Source of the DNA: JAJNBA01 sp035696925
Lineage (GTDB): Bacteria > Actinomycetota > UBA4738 > HRBIN12
Length of the DNA stretch: 5,883 bases
Direction of reading: 5' to 3'
NCBI GenBank assembly: GCA_035696925.1
Contig: DASSDW010000068.1
Span: forward strand, 1-5,883
Shown one piece after another: positions 1 through 5,882 of this stretch. Every line of letters starts with the position of its first letter. Within the stretch, counting starts at the first letter, position 1. Made by a program: the position numbers and the translations under genes. Below the pieces are notes generated by a model. That model was not told the DNA's origin, did not search any database, and saw only the letters and a list, made by a program, of their open reading frames with translations.

Positions 1-64
1 GAGCCGCCGACGCGGGCGCGATCAGGATCGAGACGGCGAGGGTCGACAGGAGGAGCCTGCGCAC
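1..64 (-). CDS. Secreted protein, N-terminal signal peptide only (partial, runs off left edge)
   Basis: Only the first 21 codons are in the window. Read from the GTG at 64-62 they give M-R-R-L-L-L-S-T-L-A-V-S-I-L-I-A-P-A-S-A-A: two arginines, a hydrophobic core and an A-S-A-A end, a textbook Sec signal peptide with a signal peptidase I site. The mature protein lies outside the window, so its function is unknown. The start is not fully settled. A GGAGGG (83-78) lies 13 bases before the GTG, which is far, and an AAGGA touches it almost directly. A rare CTG at 73-71 would be better spaced from GGAGGG and would add only L-K-D. The gene begins 22 bp after the stop of the long coiled-coil gene on the same strand, with no hairpin between them, so co-transcription is likely. 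I infer a periplasmic or extracellular partner in the same operon. Confidence 0.7.
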   Translation of the reverse strand, partial: MRRLLLSTLAVSILIAPASAA

Positions 65-86
65 GTCCTTCAGCGTACCCTCCGGC

Positions 87-3000
87 TCAACGCCACTGGT
101 GGCTGTCGTCCTCGCTGGTCGCGCGCTTGCTGTCCACTGCGCGACTCAAGCGGGCCCGGAGGTTCACGCCCTCGTCATCGGGGTCGCCCGCGAACCCGTT
201 CGTGGGATCGTCCTCGGCGGCAGCCGAGACGTCCATACCCTTCTTGAGCAGGAGCACTTCGGCATCGAGCGCCGCGCTTCGTTCTTCGGCGGCCTGCGCC
301 CGTTGGAGCGCGGCCGCGAGCTCCGCGCGGAGCCGACCGTCGTCGGGGGGCACCGGCACATCGCCGCGGTCGCGTGCGAACCTCAGCTCCGCTTGCGCGT
401 TCTCGGCCTCCGCGTAGGCGTGTCGCGCTCGCAGCTCCGTCTGCTCGAGACGCTTCTCGAGCTCGCGGATCTCGGCATGGAGCGCAGGGACGCGGCCGTC
501 GTCCACGGCGACCGGTGTCGGCGCGTGGTCGGACGGAAGTGCATCGGCTCGCTCGGCGGCCAGCCGCGCGGCCTCCTCGGCCCGTGCGAGCGCCTCCTTC
601 GACTCCGCGACGCTCGCCTCGAGCTCCGCGGCGCGGCGGGTCGCCTCCTGCAGCTCCCCCTCGAGGGCCGCGATCCTCGCCGAGCCGTCGGTGCTCGCGG
701 CGTCCCGGGCGGACAGGTCCGCGCGGGCGGCCTCGAGCTCTTCACGTCCTGCGCGCAGCTGCTCCTCGATCGCACGGATCTGCTCGTCCTTCTGCGCGGC
801 CTCCTGCTGCTTCGCGGCGAGCTGCTCCTCGGTGGTCCGAAGTGCCTCGCCTTGGCTCGAGCTCGCGGCCTCCAGCCGCGCCTCCAGGTCGGTCGCCCTC
901 GATTCGGCCGCCGCGAGACGATCGCGGGCCTCTCGGAGCACGGTCGTGTGTTCGGCGAGCTCCGATTCCAGCGTGGCGACCCGCGAGGCGTCCTCGCTGC
1001 GGCGACGCTCGTTCTCCGCCTCGAGCTCCGCGATCAGCGTCCGGAGGGAATCAACCTCCTGCTGGTTCGCGCTCTCGCCTGCTTCCCGACGGTCGACCTC
1101 CTGTCGGAGCTCGGAGAGCTCCCGCTGGAGATGCGCGACGGTCGCCTCGCGCTCCGCGAGACGCTCTTCGGCGTCCGCGATCCTCGCTTTCGCCTCCTCT
1201 GCGCTCGCCTGCACCTCGTTGGCGTGCGCTTGCGCGTCGGCCGCCCTCGCCTCGGCGTCTCGGAAGCGGGCGTTCGCGTCCTCGCTCCGGGCGTCGAGCT
1301 CGTTCCGCGCCGCGTCCAGCAAAGCGACGATGTCACGGAGCTCCCGATCCTTGGCCTCCAGCTCCTGCGCGCTCCGGGCACCGGCCGCGCGGAGCGCCTC
1401 CAGCTCCTCGGTGCCGGCGGAGACGAGCCGTTCGCGCTGGGACAGCTCCTGCTTCACGGTCCCAAGCTCCTGGCGGGCCGACTCCAGCTCCTGGCGGACC
1501 CCGTGCAGCTCCTCTTCCTTGCGCCGTGTCTCCGACTCGTGGCCCGCGACGGCGGTCTTGAGGGCGCCCAGCTCCTCCGTGCTCGCGGACACCAGTCGTT
1601 CGCGCTCCGACAGCTCGTCCCTGATGGTCCCGAGCTCCCGGCGGGCTGCTTCCAGCTCCTGCCGGGCCTGCCCCAGCTCCTCGTCCTTGCGACGCGTCTC
1701 CGCTTCATGCTCCGCGACGCCGGCCTTCAGCGCCTCCAGCTCCTCGGCGACCACGGACGACGAGGCCTCCTTCAGAAGCATCTCGTCGCGAACCGCGGTC
1801 AGCTCATCCTGCATCCGGGTGACGGCTTCGTCGCGCTCGGTCATGCGGGCTTCGGCGCGCGCAGCCTGTTCGGTCGCGTCCGCGAGCGCGGACTTCAGCT
1901 GGGTGATCTCGCCGGACTCTTCCAGGAGGCGGAGCTCGAGGTCGGCGGCCCGCTCTTCCGCGGCCGTCAGGCGCGCTCGCGCTTCCTCCAGCACACCGCG
2001 GTGCTCGACCAACCGCGACTCCAGCATCTCGACGGTCCGGTCCCGATCCTCCTTCTGCGCCCGCAGATCACCGGTCGTGGACTCCATCTCGGACAGCGTG
2101 GACCGCAGTGCCGCGAGCTCGGTCTCCACGGCGGCCGCCTTCGCCTCGGCCTCTGCACGAACCGCGGACTCGCGAGCCTCGGATTCCGCGACCGCGGCCG
2201 CGATCCGCGGCTCCACGTCTGCGAAGGCAGCGGCCACGCGAGCCTCGGCCTCCGCGCGGATCGCCGTCTCCCGCGACTCCACTTCCGCAGCGGCACGGGT
2301 CGCCTCCCGCTTCGCCTGCTCGAGATGATCGCGGGTTTCCTCCAGCTCTCGACGCGCGTCGTCCAGGCTGGCGTGGGAGCGCGCGACCTCCCCGTCGGCC
2401 ACCTCCAGCCGCTCGAGCAATTCCGTCTCCCGGGCCTCTGCCGTCGAGGCCAGGACCCGCAGCTCCTTCGCCGAGGCCTCCGCCTCGGCCGCCCGCGCGA
2501 GCAGGCCGTTCCGTTCGCCTTCGGCGTCGGCCGTGCGCGTCTCCAGCTCGCTCAGCCGTTGTTTCAGACCCTCGGCGGCGCTGCCGGCGTCCTTGGCCAT
2601 CTCCTGGATCCGCGCCTCGAGCGAGTGGGATCGAGCGTCCGCTTCCTTCGCCTTGGCGCTGGCTTCCTCGAACCGAGATTCCAGCCCCGCGGCGTGGGCG
2701 ACGGCCTCGTCGCGCTCCCTGACGGCCTCGGCAGAGCGATCCCGTGCCTCCACGAGGCCGCGCTCCAGCTCGGTGACCCTCGCCTCGGCTTGCACCAGAC
2801 GTGCGGCGGCCTCGCCCTTGTCGCTCTCGACGTCACCGATCAGTCGTTGCCGTTCCTCTTCCAGGCCGGCGAGGCGTGCATCGGCGGACGCCAGCGCTGC
2901 GGTCGCTTCCCTCGCGATGGATTCTGACTCCGCACGCGCGCGCTCCGCCTCCACGAGGGCGGCCTTCGCTTCGTCGAGCGCCGGGCCGAGATCGACCGTT

Positions 3001-4151
3001 GGGCCATCGGCGTGCGATGCGATCGTCGCCTGCAGCTCGTAGGTCGTCGCCTGGAGGGCTTCCGTGGTGGCTCGAAGGGCTTGGACCTCCGCTGTCGCGC
3101 GATCGCGGTCTGCCGCGGTGCTCCGCAGCTGCTCCTCGAGGGTCCTGATCAGCTCCTCGGCCTGTTTCGTATCATCTGTCGGGGCGTCCATGAGCTTCTC
3201 TCTGAGGGTCGTGACCTCGCTCTCGGCCCGCACCGCTCGGTCCAGGAGCTCCTGTGCGCGGCGGTTCGCCTCCTGAGCGGCTTCCGCGGCTCCCGAGGCT
3301 GCCGAGACGTCCTCGGCTCGTGCCTCGGCCTCGACCGCGCGAGCGGCCGTCTCACGAAGCTGCACCTCGAGCGCCCGGATGCGATCGACGGTCTCGTCCT
3401 CCTGTTCACGGAGCTGCTCGCGGAGCTGCGCGATCTGGTCGTCGCGGGCCCCGATCAATCGACGGACCTTGTCGTCGTCCACCTCACCACCGCCCGTACG
3501 TGCGAAGCCCATGCCCTCACGCTTGCCGAACCGACCCGCTCTCTGCATCGCGAACGAAACCACGGTCATCACGAGGGCGATCGCCGCGAGTCCCCCGGCA
3601 ACGGGTTGCACGAGCCCCCACGGCTGACCGGCGGCTTCCACGATCGGCGCGTACGCCTGCACGAGCTCGACGGCCGCGACGGGCTGGCTGTCGGCGGCAC
3701 CGAGCCGGAGCGGCGTGTAGATCTCGAGGAGTCCGCCATCGCTGGACGGCTCGATCCACGTCGTCCTTCCGTCGTCGGCCGCAAGGCCGATCGAGCGATC
3801 GTTCCCGCCGTGGGTTCCGGTTTGCTCCCCGGTCGAGGAGAACACCAGCGTTCCATCCGCGGTCCAGATGCGCACCGTGCTCGTACGCTCGTCGAGGACC
3901 CTGGCCTGGACGACCTCTTGGAAGGCGTCGGATGCCTCCTCCGACATCGGCTCGCGTACGTCCGCTGCCGTCAGTTCCGGGGCGAGCTCCCTCTTGACGG
4001 TGGAGGCCGCGAGCTTGCCGGCAGCTCTCACGCCGTTCTCGAGCCCAGAAGACTTCAGGTACCAAGCGCCCGCGGCGAGGGCAGTGGACAGCACGGTGAT
4101 ACCGATCCACATGACCGGCCGCCCGACGGAGAACTGCTTGTTGGACGCCAC
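87..4151 (-). CDS. Membrane-anchored sensor-like protein with giant cytoplasmic coiled coil (~1,354 aa)
   Basis: I do not recognise a named family. From the GTG at 4151: a short basic N-terminus; TM helix 1 (about 15-32); an extracytoplasmic segment (about 33-178) with the pattern V-R-I-W-x-A-D-G-T-L-V-F-S-S (93-106), L-L-E-I-Y-T-P-L (141-148) and a closing strand, like Cache/PAS-type sensor domains of actinobacterial signalling proteins; TM helix 2 (about 177-203) followed by R-A-G-R-F-G-K-R, which by the positive-inside rule puts the rest in the cytoplasm. Residues about 226-1300 are Ala/Glu/Arg-rich coiled coil with breaks at 321-327, 380-390, 1205-1222 and 1264-1273; the tail 1301-1354 is acidic and polar. 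There are no cysteines and no HAMP, kinase, GGDEF or ATPase motif. The start is chosen from GGAGG at 4163-4159, 7 bases away. GTG 4154 and GTG 4199 (with GAAGG nearby) are alternatives. A scaffold, polarity or signalling role is inferred by analogy with TipN or Scy, not shown. Confidence 0.9.
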   Translation of the reverse strand: MASNKQFSVGRPVMWIGITVLSTALAAGAWYLKSSGLENGVRAAGKLAASTVKRELAPELTAADVREPMSEEASDAFQEVVQARVLDERTSTVRIWTADGTLVFSSTGEQTGTHGGNDRSIGLAADDGRTTWIEPSSDGGLLEIYTPLRLGAADSQPVAAVELVQAYAPIVEAAGQPWGLVQPVAGGLAAIALVMTVVSFAMQRAGRFGKREGMGFARTGGGEVDDDKVRRLIGARDDQIAQLREQLREQEDETVDRIRALEVQLRETAARAVEAEARAEDVSAASGAAEAAQEANRRAQELLDRAVRAESEVTTLREKLMDAPTDDTKQAEELIRTLEEQLRSTAADRDRATAEVQALRATTEALQATTYELQATIASHADGPTVDLGPALDEAKAALVEAERARAESESIAREATAALASADARLAGLEEERQRLIGDVESDKGEAAARLVQAEARVTELERGLVEARDRSAEAVRERDEAVAHAAGLESRFEEASAKAKEADARSHSLEARIQEMAKDAGSAAEGLKQRLSELETRTADAEGERNGLLARAAEAEASAKELRVLASTAEARETELLERLEVADGEVARSHASLDDARRELEETRDHLEQAKREATRAAAEVESRETAIRAEAEARVAAAFADVEPRIAAAVAESEARESAVRAEAEAKAAAVETELAALRSTLSEMESTTGDLRAQKEDRDRTVEMLESRLVEHRGVLEEARARLTAAEERAADLELRLLEESGEITQLKSALADATEQAARAEARMTERDEAVTRMQDELTAVRDEMLLKEASSSVVAEELEALKAGVAEHEAETRRKDEELGQARQELEAARRELGTIRDELSERERLVSASTEELGALKTAVAGHESETRRKEEELHGVRQELESARQELGTVKQELSQRERLVSAGTEELEALRAAGARSAQELEAKDRELRDIVALLDAARNELDARSEDANARFRDAEARAADAQAHANEVQASAEEAKARIADAEERLAEREATVAHLQRELSELRQEVDRREAGESANQQEVDSLRTLIAELEAENERRRSEDASRVATLESELAEHTTVLREARDRLAAAESRATDLEARLEAASSSQGEALRTTEEQLAAKQQEAAQKDEQIRAIEEQLRAGREELEAARADLSARDAASTDGSARIAALEGELQEATRRAAELEASVAESKEALARAEEAARLAAERADALPSDHAPTPVAVDDGRVPALHAEIRELEKRLEQTELRARHAYAEAENAQAELRFARDRGDVPVPPDDGRLRAELAAALQRAQAAEERSAALDAEVLLLKKGMDVSAAAEDDPTNGFAGDPDDEGVNLRARLSRAVDSKRATSEDDSHQWR
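858..2024 (-). repeat. Dispersed pair of related 38-residue coiled-coil segments (2024-1911 and 971-858)
   Basis: Residues 710-747 (DNA 2024-1911) and residues 1061-1098 (DNA 971-858) align without gaps. They share L-E-S at the start, E-H at positions 7-8, V-L-x-E-A-R, R-L, A-A-E and D-L-E-x-R-L; I count 24 of 38 identical. Within low-complexity coiled coil some similarity is expected, but this ordered match suggests an older duplication than the 56-residue tandem pair. The coordinates given span both copies and the sequence between them. Confidence 0.55.
1410..1745 (-). repeat. Tandem 168-bp (56-residue) duplication inside the coiled-coil gene
   Basis: Two adjacent units encode 56 residues each: 1745-1578 (residues 803-858) and 1577-1410 (residues 859-914). 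Both begin E-E-L-x-A-L-K and end R-E-R-L-V-S-A-x-T. By my count 40 of 56 residues are identical, and the DNA is also visibly alike. A third, decayed copy begins at 1409 with E-E-L-E-A-L-R and loses similarity after about 35 residues. Fifty-six is exactly eight heptads, so the duplication lengthens the rod without shifting the hydrophobic seam. Confidence 0.85.
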
Positions 4152-4154
4152 CAC

Positions 4155-4163
4155 TCCTCCTCC
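4155..4163 (-). promoter_or_regulatory. Ribosome-binding site of the coiled-coil gene
   Basis: On the minus strand GGAGGAGGA precedes two consecutive GTG codons (4154-4152 and 4151-4149). GGAGG at 4163-4159 sits 7 bases before the GTG at 4151, an ideal distance. This is why I place the start there rather than at GTG 4199, which would turn the motif into a Gly-Gly-Gly stretch. Confidence 0.6.
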
Positions 4164-4166
4164 GGA

Positions 4167-4187
4167 GAACGGTTGGAGGGACCGTTC
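4167..4187 (-). promoter_or_regulatory. Leader hairpin (or operator) just upstream of the coiled-coil gene
   Basis: GAACGGT (4167-4173) and ACCGTTC (4181-4187) form a perfect 7-bp inverted repeat around a 7-base spacer. In the minus-strand transcript the loop reads CCCUCCA, whose CCUCC is complementary to the GGAGG of the ribosome-binding site a few bases downstream. It could be an RNA element that competes for the ribosome-binding site, or a 21-bp DNA operator. The transcription start is unknown, so presence in the mRNA is inferred. If translation starts at 4199 instead, this would be coding sequence. Confidence 0.35.
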
Positions 4188-4237
4188 CCTGTTCAACACC
4201 CCTTCCTTCGGCAGGGCCGGACGCCAACCTGAGGGCC

Positions 4238-4272
4238 CAACCAGGGGATGCCCTTCCCCCCGACCAGGGGAT
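4238..4272. repeat. Operator-like direct repeat, 12 bp x 2 at 23-bp spacing
   Basis: CAACCAGGGGAT (4238-4249) recurs as CGACCAGGGGAT (4261-4272), 11 of 12 bases identical, with starts 23 bp apart, a little over two helical turns. The second copy also forms CCCC-gacca-GGGG (4258-4270). Placement between divergent genes suggests a regulator-binding pair, but I know no regulator with this site. Confidence 0.4.
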
Positions 4273-4296
4273 ATCTCGTGCTTGAGGGGACGAGAT
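4273..4296. repeat. Perfect 7-bp inverted repeat in the divergent region
   Basis: ATCTCGT (4273-4279) and ACGAGAT (4290-4296) are exact inverse complements separated by 10 bases, directly abutting the direct repeat to the left. It could be a dyad operator or a small hairpin. There is no T-run on either side, so it is not a terminator. Confidence 0.4.
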
Positions 4297-4527
4297 GCGG
4301 TGGGGCGGAGTGAGTTGGCGTGGTTGCGGCGGTCAGCACACGATCTGGGCCTGCGAGCCGGAACCCGTCTTCGTCGGCGGACGGTCGTGGTGGTCAGCCA
4401 GCCGCGTCCACGGGATCCGCCGATCCATGTCCAGCGATGAGTCGGATGCCACCCCGGCGACGTGGCAGACCGCGCGGCGCAAGCATCTGGCCTTCAGTGG
4501 GACGCCTGCGCGCCCGATGAACCTCTC

Positions 4528-5694
4528 ATGGAGTCGAAGGTCACCGGCTACGTACTCGCATTCGTCGTCGCCGGAGCAACGGCACTGACGTGGCCCGCAC
4601 CCGCAGCGATCGGAGCAACGTCGACGCCTGGTGCCTCGTTGCACGTCGACGTGGCACACACAGGTAACGCGAGCGGAACGGGTTTCTCGCTGCCGGTCGA
4701 GCGAGCGTGGTCACGCTCGTGGCACGGGATCGTCTCGTACCCCGTCATCGCCGATGGCAAGGTATTCGTTGCGGTGGGGAACCTGTTCGACACCGACAAC
4801 CGGAAGGTATTCGCGCTCGATGCGACGACGGGCCAGACGGTCTGGAAGGTACGCGCGAACGGCGGCTACGAGTTCTTCGGACTCGCCGTCGACGGAGGGC
4901 GACTGTACACATTGGACTCGGGCGGACTGCTCTCCGCCCTCGACGTCGAGACAGGCGCTCTCGACTGGAGCGTCGCCCTGCCGGACCAGTACATGTTCAC
5001 CTCGCCGCCGACGGCCGACGACGGGGTCGTCTACGTGGGCGGCTCCGGCTCAGGCGGGACCGTGTATGCCGTGGACGGCGCGACGGGCGACGTGTCATGG
5101 ACCGCGGACGTGGCGAACGGGGACCACAGCGCCCCGACGATCACGCCGTTCGGGATCGTCGTGGGATACGCCTGCTTCCAGGTCTTCGCACTGGCACCGG
5201 CGGACGGCGGCCTCGTTTGGCACCACGACACGAGCTGCTCAGGTGGGGGAGGCCGCACAGCCGCGTACTTCGACGACCGTGTCTACGCTCGTGATGGCAG
5301 CGCCGGCGTCGTGTTGCATGCAGCGTCGGGCGGGAACGCGGCTTCGTTCACGTCGTCCGTGATGCCGGCGTTCTCGGGTTCGTCCGGATACTTCCTGGAG
5401 CACGGGACACTCCGAGCACGCGACCTCGGCACACGGGACGCGCTGTGGAGCTTCGCCGGCGATGGAACGTTGGTCTCAGCTCCGATCGTGATCAACAAGC
5501 GGGTCTTCGTGGCGTCCTCGTCCGGGAAGCTGTACGTCCTTCAGACCGACACGGGGCGTCGGCGGAAGACCTTCAGTCTGGGCGCACCGTTCGTTATCCC
5601 CGACGAGCACAACGTGGTCGTGCTAACGGACATGAACGCGGGAGCCGGTCTGCTCGCGGTCCCCGCCAGCGGTCGCCTCGTTGTCTTCCGTTGA
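4528..5694 (+). CDS. Exported PQQ-type (BamB-like) beta-propeller repeat protein, 388 aa
   Basis: From the ATG at 4528 the protein starts with a signal peptide (K4, hydrophobic core about 8-20, A-P-A-A-I-G-A end near 30), so it is exported. A D-V-A-H-T-G-N stretch near residue 42 matches the D-x-x-H-T-G lead-in often found in this family. Propeller blades follow, each with the signature V-x-A-L-D-x-x-T-G-x-x-x-W or a variant: about 94-106, 135-147, 179-191, 219-231, a degenerate one at 262-274, 295-307 and 335-349, closing with L-L-A-V-P-A-S-G-R-L-V-V-F. That is about seven blades. In this superfamily such propellers are mostly binding or scaffolding modules; I see no dehydrogenase domain or cofactor ligands, so enzyme activity is not supported. 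Cys216 and Cys237 are the only cysteines and might pair. No strong ribosome-binding site is visible; an in-frame GTG at 4462 would add 22 residues but bury the signal peptide. It is divergent from the coiled-coil gene. Confidence 0.88.
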   Translation: MESKVTGYVLAFVVAGATALTWPAPAAIGATSTPGASLHVDVAHTGNASGTGFSLPVERAWSRSWHGIVSYPVIADGKVFVAVGNLFDTDNRKVFALDATTGQTVWKVRANGGYEFFGLAVDGGRLYTLDSGGLLSALDVETGALDWSVALPDQYMFTSPPTADDGVVYVGGSGSGGTVYAVDGATGDVSWTADVANGDHSAPTITPFGIVVGYACFQVFALAPADGGLVWHHDTSCSGGGGRTAAYFDDRVYARDGSAGVVLHAASGGNAASFTSSVMPAFSGSSGYFLEHGTLRARDLGTRDALWSFAGDGTLVSAPIVINKRVFVASSSGKLYVLQTDTGRRRKTFSLGAPFVIPDEHNVVVLTDMNAGAGLLAVPASGRLVVFR

Positions 5695-5695
5695 A

Positions 5696-5731
5696 CAGCG
5701 CGGCAGAACGGGCATCGGCGGAGACGCGCTG
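5696..5731. terminator. Weak inverted repeat after the propeller gene
   Basis: CAGCGCG (5696-5702) and CGCGCTG (5725-5731) are a perfect 7-bp inverted repeat beginning one base after the stop codon, with a 22-base loop and no T-run. It may act as a Rho-assisted or GC-only terminator. The right arm touches the tRNA-like fragment, so it may be coincidental. Confidence 0.25.
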
Positions 5732-5758
5732 ACTCGAACCGCCGACCTGCTTGCAAGG
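5731..5758 (-). pseudogene. tRNA-Ala(TGC) fragment: anticodon loop to T loop
   Basis: Read on the minus strand, CCTTGCAAGCAGG (5758-5746) matches the anticodon loop and 3' stem of bacterial tRNA-Ala with anticodon TGC. It runs into GGTCGGCGGTTCGAGTC (5747-5731), matching the variable-loop end, T stem and T loop. Three bases of the variable loop are missing. The 5' half is absent: the sequence before the anticodon loop does not pair with GCAGG and has no D-arm. After the T loop the 3' strand of the T stem (CAGCG) pairs with GGCGG at only three of five positions, and no acceptor stem follows. It is therefore not a working tRNA. It looks like a decayed tRNA or the tRNA-derived core of an integration (att) site. 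Confidence 0.5.
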
Positions 5759-5760
5759 AC

Positions 5761-5780
5761 GATCAGCCGCCGCGGCTATC
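5761..5780. repeat. Near-perfect palindrome at the stop codon of the right-edge gene
   Basis: GAT-c-AGCCGC-c-GCGGCT-ATC is a palindrome with one centre base (5771) and one unpaired C at 5764. It overlaps the TGA of the edge gene and lies 3 bp from the tRNA fragment. It could be a short hairpin that ends transcription from either side; there is no T-run. Confidence 0.35.
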
Positions 5781-5882
5781 TAGGGGCATGGGACGCTCAG
5801 GCTGGCATGCGGTAGGGAGGTACACGACACCTTTGCTGAGTCGGTGATCGTCCAGCAGCTCGAGCTCGGCGCGAGTGTCCCT
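5763..5882 (-). CDS. C-terminal tail of an unidentified protein (partial, enters from right edge)
   Basis: An open frame enters from the right edge and ends at TGA (5765-5763), giving 39 residues that include R-A-E-L-E-L-L-D-D-H-R-L-S-K-G-V-V-Y-L-P and finish P-L-D-S-R-G-G. I do not recognise the family. Coding is supported by composition: by my count G+C is about 77, 49 and 72 percent at codon positions 1, 2 and 3, the usual first-over-second pattern, whereas another open frame on this strand (stopping at a TAG, 5782-5780) reads as serine- and cysteine-rich nonsense. Third-position G/C is moderate for such a GC-rich window, and the gene ends 4 bp from the tRNA-Ala fragment, so acquired DNA is possible. 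It converges on the propeller gene. Confidence 0.45.
   Translation of the reverse strand, partial: RDTRAELELLDDHRLSKGVVYLPTACQPERPMPLDSRGG

Larger units (their letters stand above)
4200..4527. other. Divergent intergenic region, no gene called
   Basis: This stretch separates the leftward coiled-coil gene from the rightward propeller gene. It holds a 12-bp direct repeat (4238-4249, 4261-4272), an inverted repeat (4273-4296), and no -35/-10 pair that I can defend on either strand. Short open frames exist. One at 4295-4588 (+) has a GAGGGG five bases before its ATG but overlaps the propeller gene by 61 bp. One at 4333-4659 (-) overlaps it too. From 4334 to 4519 the composition is three-periodic (about 60, 66 and 85 percent GC at successive positions), so a decayed or small gene on either strand cannot be excluded. 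I call none. Confidence 0.6.

Noticed and set aside
691..2328. A 545-codon serine/arginine-rich open frame on the plus strand
   Set aside because: Same cause: another shadow of the coiled-coil gene, with runs of Ser and Arg produced by reading the repeated codons in the wrong frame.
99..2927. A 942-codon open frame on the plus strand, antisense to the coiled-coil gene
   Set aside because: It is the mirror of a very biased minus-strand gene (GAG, GCG, CTG, CGC codons), so stops are rare in the opposite frames. Its product is Leu/Arg/Gly-rich with no domain pattern, while the minus frame gives a coherent TM-sensor-TM-coiled-coil protein.
87..4151. SMC/Rad50-type ATPase or sensor kinase
   Set aside because: There is no Walker A or B or ABC signature at either end, no hinge domain, and no HAMP, histidine-phosphorylation or ATP-binding motif after TM2.
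4152..4199. Extending the coiled-coil protein by 16 residues to GTG 4199
   Set aside because: There is a GAAGG-type site upstream, so it is possible, but the GGAGGAGG at 4163-4156 is stronger and perfectly spaced to GTG 4151, and the extra residues overlap the leader hairpin. Not excluded.
3012..4232. A 406-codon plus-strand open frame across the sensor region
   Set aside because: It overlaps the TM and sensor part of the minus-strand gene entirely, has no recognisable domain, and its end runs through the leader hairpin and ribosome-binding site.
4707..5362. Overlapping open frames inside the propeller gene (4707-5294 and 4631-5362, plus strand)
   Set aside because: Arg-rich shadows in the other two frames. 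The main frame carries the signal peptide and the regular A-L-D-x-x-T-G-x-x-x-W blades.
5701..5800. A complete functional tRNA gene
   Set aside because: I tried to fold it: the anticodon stem pairs at few positions, the T stem at three of five, and D-arm and acceptor stem are missing.
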